Shown here: positions 33,275-46,038 of the stretch, in pieces
Numbering within the stretch: position 1 is the first letter of the stretch
Layout: each line of letters begins with the position of its first letter
DNA from: Selaginella moellendorffii
Lineage: Eukaryota > Streptophyta > Lycopodiopsida > Selaginellales > Selaginellaceae
Assembly (NCBI RefSeq): GCF_000143415.4
Contig: NW_003314266.1
Coordinates: 580,463-644,462, forward strand
DNA length: 64,000 bases
Direction: 5' to 3'
The notes under the pieces: model-generated
What the model was told of the DNA's origin: nothing
Seen by the model: the letters and a program-made list of their open reading frames with translations, nothing else
Database searches by the model: none
Made by a program: the position numbers and the translations under genes

Positions 33275-35040
33275 ATGGCACAGCTCTGGCCTTCCATTCC
33301 GATACATGGCACAGGGATCTCGCAATGTCGGCCACGATGTCGTGCGGCCAGCTCCATCGCCCGTCACGAATTTGGGTCTAGGACGAGAGTAGGTGCGAGT
33401 GAAGATTTTCTTTTTCTTTTTCCGACACCTACATTCGTTTCTATCCGGCTTATGGGAATTCAAGGACAACAAAGGAGGGAGCTCCAAGAGTTTTCTTCTA
33501 GGCAGCAGAGGTCTAGAAGGAAAACTCGTTCTTTCCAAGGCTAAGGCCGAGCAGGAGAAAAATGGTGGCTTACTGCTGCTGATCCTCTTCGCCAGGTTCC
33601 GAGAGTATAGATAGCGAGCGAAAATCCAACGAGGAGCCTGAATTCGAGTAAAGGAACTTCCAGCGATGAAAGCCACTCGTTCACCACTACTGCTAGCGTG
33701 GAGGACGACAAACCAAAGTCCTGGTTCGACAGGATACCAAAGAGATGGCAGATTGTAGCCTTGTGGTTCCTCCTGTGCAACATGGATCGGGGATGGCTTT
33801 TGAACTTTCGTTTCTCTTTTTGGATGGAAACTGGCTCGCTTGACTAGAAAATCTTTGTGAACATTACTATTCTCCCAATGGCTTCCGAGTTCCATTGGAA
33901 CTTCACCACACTCGGGTTAGTGCAATTGTCATTCTTTTGGGGATATCTTCTCACACAGGTATCTTGAGTGGAGAATAAGGTTTGACGCTTCTTTCTTGCA
34001 GATTGCTGGAGGTGTGTGTGCAGACAGCATTGGAGGGAATTTTAGCCATCCTTCTTGGCTGGCGGAGATATCAAAAGGCAGGCAACCACGACGCTTCTCC
34101 AAGCTCTCCCAGCCGACGAAAGGCGTCCCTTGAAGTCGTGGTGACAATGGCGGAGAACTTTACCAGGCTACTTTTCCTCCTCGCTTCCAGGTCGTCACCG
34201 CGGACAATGGAGTGTGTTTTGCTCTCAAGCCCGTGGCCAACTAGTTAAGTCCTTTCGTTTTCCCTTAGAAACTTCTCTGGCTTCGCTAGCTTTTGTGTCA
34301 AGTCTAGGCCATCTTTCTCTCGATCTCTCTCTGTTTTATTTTTCTCTTTGGCGTCTGACTTGTGGGATCCACAGGTGTGACTACTCGGTGCTTCCCGCGA
34401 TCACAACACCGTACGTGAGAATAACGTAAGACGACTTTGTTTTTTTCACCTCCACTGACTTCTCTAAAACACGCAGAGACGGAAGTACATTGTAACGAAG
34501 AAACAAAACCGACGTAAGCCCCTTTGCTTCTCTTGACTTGTGGCAGAAACCAGCACAAACTTTCTTCCATCCTTTCTCGTGTTTTACTCTCTCGTTTCTC
34601 CAGGTTGAATTGAATTGCCGGGGCCACAGGAGGAAGGTATGTATATATGCGCTCAATTTTGGCTCTTCGTTGTTGGTTAAGCATTTGCAGCATTGTTTTA
34701 TGATCTACAGGTGATGCAATCCATTGGTTTTCTTGGCAACTTAGCCACGTCCATTCGCCTTCTCTGTTCCCATGTAAGATCCTCTCCATATCTCGCTTTA
34801 AGTGGAAGTTTGGTTTGATATTTGGTCTCTTGCAGGGTTGGATGCTTTCTCGCAGTCGGGATTGTGTTCCAACCATCAAGATATTGGCCCTTGCTATGTG
34901 GTAAGCAATTAATCTGGCATATCCTACTTCTGGTCAGAATTGATACTGAGCTTGTAACAGAGAGTACTCCCCAATATGGCCGGAGTTCTTCCTGGTGTCC
35001 TGCTGCAACAGCTCGTCTTGGTAAAGGTTCCTACTTCTAC
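33275..35040 (+). pseudogene. PHT4/ANTR-type (SLC17) anion transporter pseudogene
   Basis: Relic of a plastid-envelope phosphate/anion transporter of the major facilitator superfamily. An ATG at 33275 starts a Ser/Arg-rich transit-peptide-like leader. A block near 33690-33785 reads DDKPKSWFDRIPKRWQIVAL and LLCNMDR; near 33855-33958 ILPMASEFHWNFTTLGLVQL and FFWGYLLTQ; near 34003-34040 IAGGVCADSIGG. After a gap, near 34710-34770 comes MQSIGFLG with QLSHVHSP in a shifted frame, near 34860-34900 NHQDIGP, and near 34975 NMAGVLPGV. The central part (about 200 residues) is missing, and frames and stops break the rest. The order matches functional family members as I remember them. Confidence 0.78.
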
Positions 35041-35589
35041 TCATAATGAACTAAACTTCTGAAGAAACTCGTTGCTTTGTTTTAAACTATTTTTGTTCTC
35101 ACTAATCTCCAGGAGCAACACATTCAGCAAGCAGTGGACCAACCAGACAAGAGCAGCATGAGCCAAGCAAGACCAGCCAGGCAGCCACACCCGAGCAAGC
35201 AGTGATCCAGCTCCATCAACAAAGCGATGTGGGGCAACGGGAACTGATACCTAAGTGCCAAAAAGGGAACCACCTACTACAAAATTAAACGGCCAAGTGT
35301 CACATAGGGACATGGGGAGTGGAGGCAGTGGAGCATCTATGGGGCAGTCCTCTCAGGGAAGTTATATGTACTCAAATTGGAAATGCAACTTTTGATGGCC
35401 ATTTGCCTACATGCAGCTTGTTGCAAATGCCAAGCTGGGGCATCTGGAACACAGAACTCAAATGACTCTCAAATAGTCTTTTGAAAATCAATATCACTGA
35501 AATGCAATTGTGGCTATAAAGAGGTTCATCTATGCTTATGCTTTTCCTTTTAACATCATTTGTTCATCTTTTTGGGAAGACATGGTGGA
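35041..35589. other. 5' part of transposon relic or flank
   Basis: Contains several short GCAAGCA-type repeats (35140-35210). No clear protein frame is seen. The 16-bp sequence at 35194-35209 recurs exactly at 37255-37270 on the far side of the hAT relic. Confidence 0.4.
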
Positions 35590-37105
35590 TGCTTTACTTG
35601 TTGCTGGAAAGGGAAACAAATCTACTATAATCAAATATGAAAGACTTCATGTTTAACATTTGAATGAAGAATGTGAAAGTTTGAAGGAGAGGATGCAATA
35701 AATCAAAGAAGGATGGAAACATTATGGTTGTAGTATCACTTTGGATGGATGGCAATGCAAATTCTTGGCTGTGAGTTGTCAAGGTTGTGTGTTCCTAAAA
35801 TCGATGGATGTTTCAAATGCAATCAAGACTGATTTATATCTCTATGAGTAGTGATTCTGGAATTTGAACCCAAGAATATTGTCCAACTAGTCATAGATAA
35901 TGCAGACAATTGTGTGGGCATGGGCCAACTTATTGGAGGAGTTCCCTCGCATCATACATGGTCATTGTGTTTGCTATGTTCTTGATTTGTTATGCGAAGA
36001 TATTGGCAAACTTAAATGGGCACAACCATTGATTAGTGGATGTGAAAAGGTGGTTACCTTCTTCACAAAGAAACCAAAACTTCTAGCTGCTTTCCAGAAG
36101 ATTGCACCATGGGATTTTGTGAAGCCAACAACAACATAATTTGCTTATAGTTACTTGGTTACAAGCCAATTTGTGGATGAGAAAATGATGTGAGCTATCT
36201 AATAGCTTAATTGTAAGTGATGTCTGGCTTGATACGTGGAGCTATGTATCTAGAGCAGACGAAGTGAAAGTTCTAGTGAAAAACAATAAGTTTTGGATGC
36301 AATGTTCTGCATTTGTTGTGATCATGGCCCCGATTCTAAAGCTGTTAAAAATAGCTGATAGGGATGGCACAAGGATGGGCATCATCTTTGAAGCTATGGA
36401 TCAAATGCAAGAGAGCTTGTAGAAATTGGCTAATGATGATGTGGTGGACAATAGAGAATTGAACCACTTAAAGCATTCAATCTGGTCCAAACCATTGGCT
36501 TAATCGTCTATAAAGTGTGGGCCCTTGTTTACATCCATTGTGGATGGACATGGAAGAGGATGTTGAAGGTAACCATGCATACTTTGAACAAATTTCAAAG
36601 GGGGATTTGAAGCTTGAGGAAAAGTTAATGCTTCAATTTCATGATTTCAAGAAAAATTGACCTACAGAAACGAGACATAATCCTGCATCTCAAGGAAACA
36701 TGTGTAACACAGGAATTTTTTGGTGGGGAGAGTATGGATCTTAACTCCCTGACCTGCAGAAGGTGGCTATGTGAGTGCTTACCAATGCATTTCAGTTTCT
36801 GATGCTGAAAGAAATTGGACCACTTGGAGCATTGTCCAGTCTAAGAAAAGAGCTCAGTTGCTAACTGTGAATATGGAAAAGTTAGTGTATTATTACACTA
36901 ATTTGAAGCTAATCCAACTTATAGAGATAAAGGGCACACCTTGTAAGGAGATTGATCCAGATGATTTGGATTTAGGAGCCAATTGGGAAAGGTTTTTGCA
37001 TATGTAGCAAAGGATGCAAGAATTCCAAGAACTTTTATAAGAGACAAATGAAAGTGTTGTGAAAGATGAAATTGATGATGATGAAGAATATTCAAATATT
37101 TAAAA
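35590..37105 (+). mobile_element. hAT-superfamily DNA transposon relic
   Basis: Translated blocks, in order and interrupted by stops, match the hAT transposase core. Near 35710-35760 is KEGWKHYGCSITLDGW; near 35870-35920 NIVQLVIDNADNCVGMG; near 35970-36030 a block resembling CLDLLCEDIGKLKW. The C-terminal dimerisation region lies at about 36790-37000 (SDAERNWTTWSIVQSKKRAQ and LVYYYTNLKL). The element is dead: multiple stops and shifts, and no intact terminal inverted repeats were found. It lies just after the PHT4 relic and may have helped disrupt that locus. Confidence 0.75.
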
Positions 37106-37745
37106 AGTGTTTTTAAAATCTTTTACATTTCTTTAGGTTTTTAGGTTTGTTACTAATAAACTTGTTTGGAGCAAAATTTGACATTTGCAAAGGCATTTTG
37201 GTTTATGCGTTTAGAACGTTTGTGAGTTTGCTCGATCAGTATGAAGCAAGCTCTAGCAAGCAGTGATCCAACTTGATCCAACTCCATCTAGTAACACCGC
37301 TCTGCGACGAAGAACAAAAAAGGCTCGTTCGAACTGGAAGTCCTTTCTCAAGGCTACCAGCTGAAGCTTTCTCGAGAGTGTGGACCTTACCAGAGACATT
37401 ACACCGGAAGAACTTGATCGCACTGTCAAGCCGAAGGAGCAGAGCTTTCCCGCTGATGGCGTCCAATAAGAGAAGCTGCGAATGTGGCCAACGTCCCGGG
37501 TATATAAAGGTGGAAGCTTGGAGCTTGTGTTCGCTGTCTCAGTCTTTAGATTCGATGAGTTCACAGTCACTAAGAGGGACAAGACCATGGACGATCATGT
37601 CGATATCGATGTGAAGAAGGCCTGCTGCTATTTGGGAGGAAGAAACAAGTTTTTGCCCTCAAAACTTTTAGATCTTCCAGCAAAGTACTAGCACTCCACA
37701 AGATATCCAGTGAATGATTCTCGCCACCTTTGGAATGAAAAGGAG
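37106..37745. other. Spacer and upstream region of PPR gene
   Basis: The first part is AT-rich end sequence of the transposon relic. A GC-richer part from about 37250 leads to the PPR gene. A TATA-like TATATAAAGG is at about 37500-37509, 237 bp before the ATG. No other gene is supported. Confidence 0.4.
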
Positions 37746-39659
37746 ATGGAAGCGAGAGAGCTCGTGTCGATGATCCGGAATGGCGGCTTGCAGGAAGCCC
37801 ACGCAAGGATCCAATCCCATCCCCATTGCGCAGGCACTTACCTGTGGAATGTGACGCTCACGGAGCTCGCCAAGAGTGGCCGCCTGATGGAGGCCAAGAG
37901 CTTCTTCGACAATGCGATGCCGATCCACGATACCATCTCGTGGAATGTGATGGTGGTGGGATTTGCCCGGAATGGGCATCTTGCGGACGCCGAGAGAGCC
38001 CACCGCGAGATGCCACAACCGAGCCTTGTGTCGTCCACGGCAATGATCGTTGCCTACGCGGAGAATTTTCGATTGCACGACGCGAAGGAGCTCTTCGATC
38101 GACTGCCGGTCCTGGATCTAATCTCCTGGAACGCACTTCTAGCAGCATTTGCCCGGGCATGGGATTTCGTGGGTTCGCAGAGGGTGTTTCGATCGATACC
38201 CGAGCTGGATCTCGTGTCCTGGACGACGATGGTGGTCTTGTTCGCGAGATCTGGCAAGGCGGCGGTGGCGAAAGAGCTCTTCTCCCGGATGCCCGAGCGA
38301 AATCTCGTCGCGTACAATGCGATGCTGTCGATAAGCGCAGAGAGAGGCGATCTGGAAGGAGCTTGGTCGATCTTTGCCACGATGCCGGAGAGGAATTTGG
38401 TGTCATGGACGAGCCTGATGGGTTCCTGTGCCGAGGCCGGGGACCTCGATCGCGCAAATGCCCTGTTCCACGAGATGCCCGAGAGAAATCTCGTCTCCTG
38501 GACGGCGATCCTGAACGCCCACCAGGGAAACCTCGATGCGATGGAGGAGATCTTCGCCCAGATGCCTGCGAGGAATCTAGTTTCCTGGACCGCGATGATC
38601 AGCGCCTACTCCCAGGCCGGGAAGATCGAGAGAGCCAAGAATCTCTTCGAGCGACTGGAGGAGAGAGACCTCGCCTGCTGCAACGCGATGCTGTCCGGCT
38701 ACTCGCGCGGCGGCGATCTCGCCGCGGCCGAGAATCTCCTGGCGAGAATGCCATCGCTGGACCTGATCTCCTGGACCCTGCTCCTCGCCGCGCTCTCCCA
38801 ATCCGGCGCCCTGGAGAGGGCCAAGCGCTGCTTCGATGCCCTGCCGCAGCAAGACATCGCGACGCTCAACACGATGATCGCCGCGCTCGCGCAGTGCGGC
38901 CAGATCGACGCCGCCAAGAACACCTTCGACTCCATGCCCGAGCACAACGCAGTGTCGTGGACGGCCCTGATCACCGGACACACGTACGGCGGAGATCTCC
39001 CCTCGGCCAAGCACGCGTTCGATTCCATGCCCCAGCAAAATCCCACCGCCTGGAACGCCCTCCTCTTCGCGTATGCCCTCAACGGCCATCTCGCGTCCGC
39101 GCTGGACATCTTCCAGCGAATGCCCCACCAACGGACGCACGCCACGTGGGCAGCGCTGCTGACTGGATATGCCCACCACGGGCATAGCGCCCAGGTGGAG
39201 AGCTTGTTCCGCGAGATGGCGATGGTGGAGATGCCCTGCGAGGCCGCCATCACGGCGCTGCTCGTCTCCTACAGCCGCGCTGGGGATTTTCGATCGGGGG
39301 GGAGGCTACTGGCGACCATGGCGGGCGATTTCGAGATCCGGGCGAGCAAGCAGCACTACTGCTGCGTGATCGATCTGTTGGGTCGAGCCGGGCATTTGGA
39401 TTCCGCGATGGAGCTTGTGAGAAGCATGCCGTTTCATCCCAGCCGGCACGACTGGACGTGCGTGATGGCAGCGTGTGGGAGGATCGAGTGCGATCCAGGC
39501 GATGGAGTCGTCATCCGGGTAGCCGCCAAGCGCTCGCTCGTGGAAGACGAGCGACTGGAGATCGATCGAGACGTGGGGATGGGTCAGTGGAGTGGGGGTT
39601 ACGTGTTGCTCGCGAATTCGTACATGCTATCCACAGTGAATCTAAAGGCTCAAACTTGA
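37746..39659 (+). CDS. Pentatricopeptide-repeat protein
   Basis: An intronless gene of 637 residues from the ATG at 37746; the frame upstream of it begins with non-ATG codons. Nearly the whole protein is a run of about 31-residue repeats of the S type, recognisable by D-L/N-[IV]-[SA]-W-[NT] starts and [LF]-F-x-x-[ML]-P ends (NLVSWTAMISAYSQAGKIER is one example). The last 100 residues include HYCCVIDLLGRAGHLDSAME and YVLLANSY, which resemble the E-type C-terminal region; no DYW domain is present. Such proteins bind organellar RNA and act in editing, splicing or stability, and are directed to mitochondria or plastids. No convincing targeting peptide is seen at this start. Target RNA unknown. 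Confidence 0.9.
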   Translation: MEARELVSMIRNGGLQEAHARIQSHPHCAGTYLWNVTLTELAKSGRLMEAKSFFDNAMPIHDTISWNVMVVGFARNGHLADAERAHREMPQPSLVSSTAMIVAYAENFRLHDAKELFDRLPVLDLISWNALLAAFARAWDFVGSQRVFRSIPELDLVSWTTMVVLFARSGKAAVAKELFSRMPERNLVAYNAMLSISAERGDLEGAWSIFATMPERNLVSWTSLMGSCAEAGDLDRANALFHEMPERNLVSWTAILNAHQGNLDAMEEIFAQMPARNLVSWTAMISAYSQAGKIERAKNLFERLEERDLACCNAMLSGYSRGGDLAAAENLLARMPSLDLISWTLLLAALSQSGALERAKRCFDALPQQDIATLNTMIAALAQCGQIDAAKNTFDSMPEHNAVSWTALITGHTYGGDLPSAKHAFDSMPQQNPTAWNALLFAYALNGHLASALDIFQRMPHQRTHATWAALLTGYAHHGHSAQVESLFREMAMVEMPCEAAITALLVSYSRAGDFRSGGRLLATMAGDFEIRASKQHYCCVIDLLGRAGHLDSAMELVRSMPFHPSRHDWTCVMAACGRIECDPGDGVVIRVAAKRSLVEDERLEIDRDVGMGQWSGGYVLLANSYMLSTVNLKAQT

Positions 39660-40097
39660 TAGGCTTTTAGAACAGTTCCACTTTCACACTACAGTTCTTT
39701 ATGGGCCACACTAAAGTTTTTCTTTGCAACAGTGACATTCCCAAAGTCTAGATTAAAATTCTCCAGCAGAGAAAACAAAGTGACTGTCCTAGACAGAACT
39801 TTCAAAGGGTAGCTAGCATACAGTGTCACTACGTAGTGATCTTCTGGAATGCGAGGAAAAACTTCAAAGAACAGCGTGGAAGAAGATCGAATCACTCGTT
39901 TGTAGAAAAAGGTGGCTCAAAAGTTTGAAACGTATCACATAACTTTGGATTCTGACACGAAGAGTCGCGATTTAGACAGAAAAAAGAGGAGCCAACATTC
40001 TAGATGTATAGGTAGTAGGGACACCACATGAAAAACCACAATCACAAAAGTTGGCAGCTTATTGACAAGAGCTTCCAGTCCATGGAGCTTGTCGATA
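39660..40097. other. Intergenic spacer between convergent genes
   Basis: A 438-bp AT-moderate spacer holding the 3' flanks of the PPR (+) and germin-like (-) genes. Nothing further was recognised. Confidence 0.5.
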
Positions 40098-40772
40098 TCA
40101 AGTCATCCCGATGAGCTCCCGGAGCTTCTGGAGGAGATGAGCATCGATCTGGAACGCCCTCTCGATGACATCGTCCAGGATGGGCGGGTCCGAATCAAAC
40201 ACGGCCTTGGCAACCTGGGAAACTCCGGGGTTCTGCGAGTTGAACCCGGCCACCGCCAGCGCGGGCTCCTTGTCAATGTTGATCTGGAAGTGGATCAACC
40301 CGCGGGGGAAGACGAAGAGCTCGCCGGGATAGATGGTCTGCGCGAAGAGCTTGTTCTGCGGCGCGGTGGTGACGAAGCCCACGTAGAGCTTCCCCTCGAC
40401 GAGGAAGAGGAGCTCGGTGCCCCGGGGGTGGACGTGCGGGGGATTGACACCGCCGGGAGCGTAGTCGAGGCGGGCAAACGAGACGCCCAGAGTGTTGAGC
40501 CCAGAGAAATTGCCAACGTTTGCAGCGGTGACGATGGAGCCGAGCTTGTTGTCGGTGTTGCCCGGGTTCTTGAGGACGCCCGACTTGAAGTCCTCGGCCG
40601 CCACCGCGGCGAAGGGCTTGCACACCACGCCATTGATCGTGGTGGCGGACGTGTTGTCCGCGACGCAAACGTCCTGGAGCATGTCCTCGTCGGCAGCGAG
40701 GATTGGCGTGGGGGCGATCGTCATCGCGAGGAGAAACGCGAGGATGACCACCATGATCGACATTGGTGCCAT
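40098..40772 (-). CDS. Germin-like protein, intact
   Basis: Secreted cupin of 224 residues, intronless. The ATG at 40772 begins a signal peptide (MAPMSIMVVILAFLLAMTIA). The frame upstream contains only GTG, so this start is favoured. A conserved Cys pair (DVCVAD and VVCKPF) near the mature N terminus fits the germin disulfide. The first cupin motif carries HVHPRGTE (His, His and Glu ligands of Mn) and the second carries the fourth ligand in FPRGLIHFQ. The C-terminal LLQKLRELIG segment is typical. Such proteins are cell-wall Mn enzymes with superoxide dismutase or oxalate oxidase activity. It is about 19 kb from a broken paralogue (20978-21638). Confidence 0.94.
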   Translation of the reverse strand: MAPMSIMVVILAFLLAMTIAPTPILAADEDMLQDVCVADNTSATTINGVVCKPFAAVAAEDFKSGVLKNPGNTDNKLGSIVTAANVGNFSGLNTLGVSFARLDYAPGGVNPPHVHPRGTELLFLVEGKLYVGFVTTAPQNKLFAQTIYPGELFVFPRGLIHFQINIDKEPALAVAGFNSQNPGVSQVAKAVFDSDPPILDDVIERAFQIDAHLLQKLRELIGMT

Positions 40773-41069
40773 GAATCCTAGAGAAACTATCACTCGACGA
40801 GCTTCTCTTTTTAACTGACTAGATGAGCTTGGGAGATGGAGGGTGTGGTTTTAAAGAGGGTCTGGGACAATGACAGGGCAACCTCTTTGATGCGCGGAAT
40901 ATGCGAACGCTGCGCTGGCCTTGGAGTCCAATTAACACACGGCAGGGAAGAAGCATCTTGGCCGTCCACGTGAGATGTTGATCGACGGTTGAGGCGGGGT
41001 TATGGATGTTGAAATAAGGAAGCCAAGGCTAGGGTTTGATATCTTTTGGGGCGAAGGCGGCGTTTTGGG
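40773..41069. promoter_or_regulatory. Divergent intergenic region, GLP (-) and polyubiquitin (+)
   Basis: A short region between the germin-like ATG and the polyubiquitin leader. TTTAAAGAGG (about 40850) and TCTTTTTAA (about 40806) are AT-rich spots, but no defined TATA box was fixed. The sequence up to 41069 probably includes the first leader exon of polyubiquitin. Confidence 0.35.
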
Positions 41070-42957
<1,888 letters not shown>

Positions 42958-43047
42958 TCCAACGATAAGTTTCATGACGATGGCAAAGCTTTCTCTTGTA
43001 TCATGAAAATCTTATTCGAATAGAGGAAGCAATGTTATTACAAGTTT

Positions 43048-43386
43048 CTAAGATAGTGTGGTGGAGTTTCCGCAATCCATGATGAAGCTTAGAAAGTAGG
43101 CTGGCGATATACACTCGACAGTGGTGTCGTGGAGAACTCTCTTAGACCTGGACGCGTCCTTGTTGCACGAAGGATCTCCAAGGAAGTAGCCTTTGCGCAC
43201 GCCATCGAAGATAAATCGAAAGCCACCGATTGCGAATGGAGAGAGCGAGGAGCATCGCCCGCAGTCCGCGAGAACCCGCGACACCGTGAGGCAATCCTCC
43301 TCCAAGATCATCAAGTAGCTCCCTGTTCCGAGGCTCAGCAAGAGAGCAAACAAAAGAGAGCAAAAGCTCCTCCTCATTATCGTCAT
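43048..43386 (-). CDS. Small secreted candidate with six cysteines after the signal
   Basis: An intronless frame of 112 residues from the ATG at 43386. The N terminus (MTIMRRSFCSLLFALLLSLG) looks like a signal peptide. The predicted mature part has six cysteines (EEDC, DCGRC, PSC, VEC, MDC). A TATA-like AATTTATAAGAGG lies on the coding strand about 40 bp before the ATG. No known peptide family was recognised, and codon preference does not strongly favour this frame over others, so it remains a candidate. Confidence 0.4.
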   Translation of the reverse strand: MTIMRRSFCSLLFALLLSLGTGSYLMILEEDCLTVSRVLADCGRCSSLSPFAIGGFRFIFDGVRKGYFLGDPSCNKDASRSKRVLHDTTVECISPAYFLSFIMDCGNSTTLS

Positions 43387-43492
43387 CGTTATCACTTCTC
43401 ACGTGAAGAACATGAGCTCCTCTTATAAATTACCGAGAGAGAACGTTTGGTTCCTCGCGTTCCTATGTACACACCTGGGAGGAGCAGCGAGA

Positions 43493-44959
43493 TCACTGCT
43501 CTGTCTCGAGAAACTGCCAGCTTCCGCCGCTCGAAGTCGTGCTCTTCTCGTGGCTGAAGGATGAGGTGGACAGAGCTGCTGCGAATTCGTCGTCGTTGTC
43601 CTGCGGAGCTAGATCGCTGATGAGCTCCGGCTGCCAGTTGAAGATACTGCCCGCTTGGCTTGCGCTGTGGAAGCTGTCGAGGACGAGGCCTTCCACTTTC
43701 TTCTTCAAGAGTTCCACGTCTTCGTGGAGGATGGAAATCTCGCCTCTGAGAGAAAAGAAAGTTAGCAACAGAAGCATAAGAACTAGGAGATAAGAGCTTA
43801 CTGGAGCGAGTCTACAACAGTCCCTTGTTTCATGAGGAACTCCCTTAGCTGTGTGGGGCAGACAAGTTTAGTTTGCAAGGAAGGCGGAGTAAAGAAGACC
43901 AAGCGTACCTTTGTGCAGTTATCAGCCTCTAAGTCTAGTTCGATGGACTCTTGTGTGATTTGTGCCAAAATGTCCTCTTCTTTTTGCAGTAGCTCCCGCG
44001 AAGCGGCTTCCTTTCGCAGCCTTTCCTCGTCAGCAACACGTTCATCTTCTTTGGCCTTGGCGATACGGTCTTGCAGTGTGGCTTTCATCTGGAATGACGT
44101 GCGGATAAAGAAAGCTCCAAAATCTCTACGTCTCTTACCTCTTCGAGAATATCGGAGGCCTTGAGCCACTCCGTCCGCACTTGCTGCACCCGAGAAAAGA
44201 GTTCTCTCGCTTCAGTTCCAAGCACTGCTTTCTCGCCGTAAACCTCTCCAGAGTGCTGTGATTCAGTGCGTTAGAATGGTATAGCATCTGTCGAGAAGAG
44301 CAACTTACCACTGCATTTGCTTCTCTAGCCTCGGCAACGGTCTTTCGAACTTCTTCGGCACTAGCATGTAAAGCTTCGACTCCCTCCAGGGCTTGAGCTT
44401 TCGCCGACCGAGCGGCAGCCTCGGCTTGCTCCGCAACTCTGCGCAGTTCTTTCATCTCTTGGATAGAAACCATCAAGTTTTGCTGCACGAAGAAACAGAG
44501 ATCAAGCTTGAAATGGAAATTCTCTAGTCCCACCTTGTCAGTCTTGGTCTGCTCAATCATTTGCTCGATGGTCTCGCAATCCACTGCGTACATGGAGCTG
44601 GAAGCGCTCTTCCACACCCCCGGATCATCGGAAGAGACGAGCTCAGCGTTTTCGTCAACATTGTCGGTGTCAACAATGTCGGTGTCGGTGGAATCCATGG
44701 CTGGAGCCTCGGAGAATTCTCGATAATCTAAAATCTGCGTCGACTCAATCGACCGACGCGCCTTCCAGTCCAGGACCTCACCCTCTATGAAATCGATGCC
44801 GGCTTGGAGGTCATTCTTGTGCTCGATCGCAGTAGCTCGAATGATCCGGCGATCAACCTACACGCGCAAGAAAGAAATGTCACATACCATCTACTACAGC
44901 AGAATCCAAGAAAGAAAAACCTGAGGATAGAGCTTCTCGAGAGCTGCGCACGTGTCCAT
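43493..44959 (-). CDS. CUE-domain coiled-coil protein
   Basis: Seven exons, all phase-consistent: 44921-44959, 44534-44857, 44309-44482, 44139-44255, 43909-44088, 43802-43848, 43493-43745; 377 residues. The N terminus (LEKLYPQVDRRIIRATAIEH to about residue 40) fits a CUE ubiquitin-binding helix bundle. A linker follows with IEQMIEQTKTDK, then long coiled coil (ELRRVAEQAEAAARSAKAQA, HSGEVYGEKAVLGTEARELF, LREFLMKQGTVVDSLQGEIS). From memory this order matches a plant family annotated as CUE/ubiquitin-system coiled-coil proteins of unknown role. The first exon is only 13 codons, so a shorter start at 44698 would be an easy mis-annotation that loses the CUE domain. It is divergent from the RNA-binding gene, 217 bp between start codons. 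Confidence 0.87.
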
Positions 44960-45176
44960 CGATCGAGGGAGAAACGGCAGCCCTGCGCAGCTGCCCAAGA
45001 ACCCTAAAATTTCGAAGCCCTACAAAGAATATAATGCTCTTTTTGGCGCCACGTCAGATCCAATCCGGACAGTTAGTGCTTTCACCGCAATGGATGGCTG
45101 GGATTTGCTGTGAGCGAGAGCTAGGGTTCTTCTTTTTGGCCTCTCGGGATTGAGAGAGAGAGAGCTCGCGCTCGTC

Positions 45177-45876
45177 ATGGCGGAGGTCGAGGTGGAGTAC
45201 CGCTGCTTCGTCGGTGGCCTGGCGTGGGCTACCGACGACATCAGCCTCGGCGAGGCATTCAAATCCTTCGGCGATGTCATCGAATCCAAGGTACCGTGTT
45301 GTGATCCGGGGCGCATTTCGCCGAAATCTTGCCCCTAGCAGCGGCGCCTGTGCCAAGATCCCGCGCTCGCGCCCGGATCGAGAGAATGCGGGCGTTCTTT
45401 CGCCGTGATTTCTCACCAGAATGTGTGCGCAGGTGATTAACGACCGGGAGACCGGCAGATCTCGCGGATTTGGCTTCGTCACGTTCCGCGAGGAGCAATC
45501 CATGAAGGACGCGATCGAATTGATGAACGGCAAGGACCTGGACGGGCGGAACATCACTGTTCACCAGGCACAGCAGAGGCCCGCCATGAGCAACGCCAAC
45601 AAGTCGAGCCGCTATGGCGGATCGAACAACTACAGTGGTGGTGGTGGTGGCGGCGACCGTGGCTACACCAACGAGCGAGGCAGTGGTGGCTACAGCGATC
45701 GCGGCGGCTATGGTGGGAGGAGGAATGGTGCTGGTGCTGGTGTTCCTGGCGGTGGTGGCGGTGGCGGTCCCGAGACAGGGAATGGTGCTGGTGCTGCCGG
45801 CGGCGGTGGACGCCGCTATGGCGGTGCTCGATCAGATGGCCGCTCCGACGTTGACAATTGGAGAAGAAACGAGTAG
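45177..45876 (+). CDS. Glycine-rich RNA-binding protein (one RRM)
   Basis: Exons 45177-45290 and 45433-45876 with a 142-bp intron; 185 residues. One RRM spans about residues 6-85, with RNP2 (CFVGGLAW) in exon 1 and RNP1 (RGFGFVTF) in exon 2; the intron sits between them, as in plant GRP7/GRP8-type genes. The rest is rich in Gly with Tyr, Arg and Asn ([17 protein letters not shown]). These proteins are nuclear/cytosolic RNA chaperones linked to cold, stress and circadian regulation of splicing. The longer intron may host regulatory splicing, as known for GRP7, but this is not shown here. Confidence 0.94.
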
Positions 45877-46038
45877 TCCCGGATCGATCAAGCTCGACTT
45901 CCAAGCCGAGAAGAAACTTACGTACGCGTTCTAATTGCCGCTGTTGGTGTGATATGGTATGATACAACCGGTGGAATACAAAGGTATGGTCTCTCTTTCG
46001 ATTTTCTATCATCTCTTTGGATGGGCTTTACGCGATCC

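Noticed and set aside
37826-39187. Long second-frame open reading frame inside the PPR gene
   Set aside because: It overlaps the PPR frame out of phase, has an Arg/Pro-rich unstructured composition and no family features; an effect of GC-rich codons.
43142-43402. Alternative - frame (86 codons) overlapping the six-Cys candidate
   Set aside because: Lacks a signal peptide and any recognisable feature; the overlapping frame with a signal-like start is better.
44135-44698. Start of the CUE gene at 44698
   Set aside because: The frame is open upstream to a good acceptor at 44857, and adding exon 44921-44959 completes a CUE-like helix bundle; the short start would lose it.
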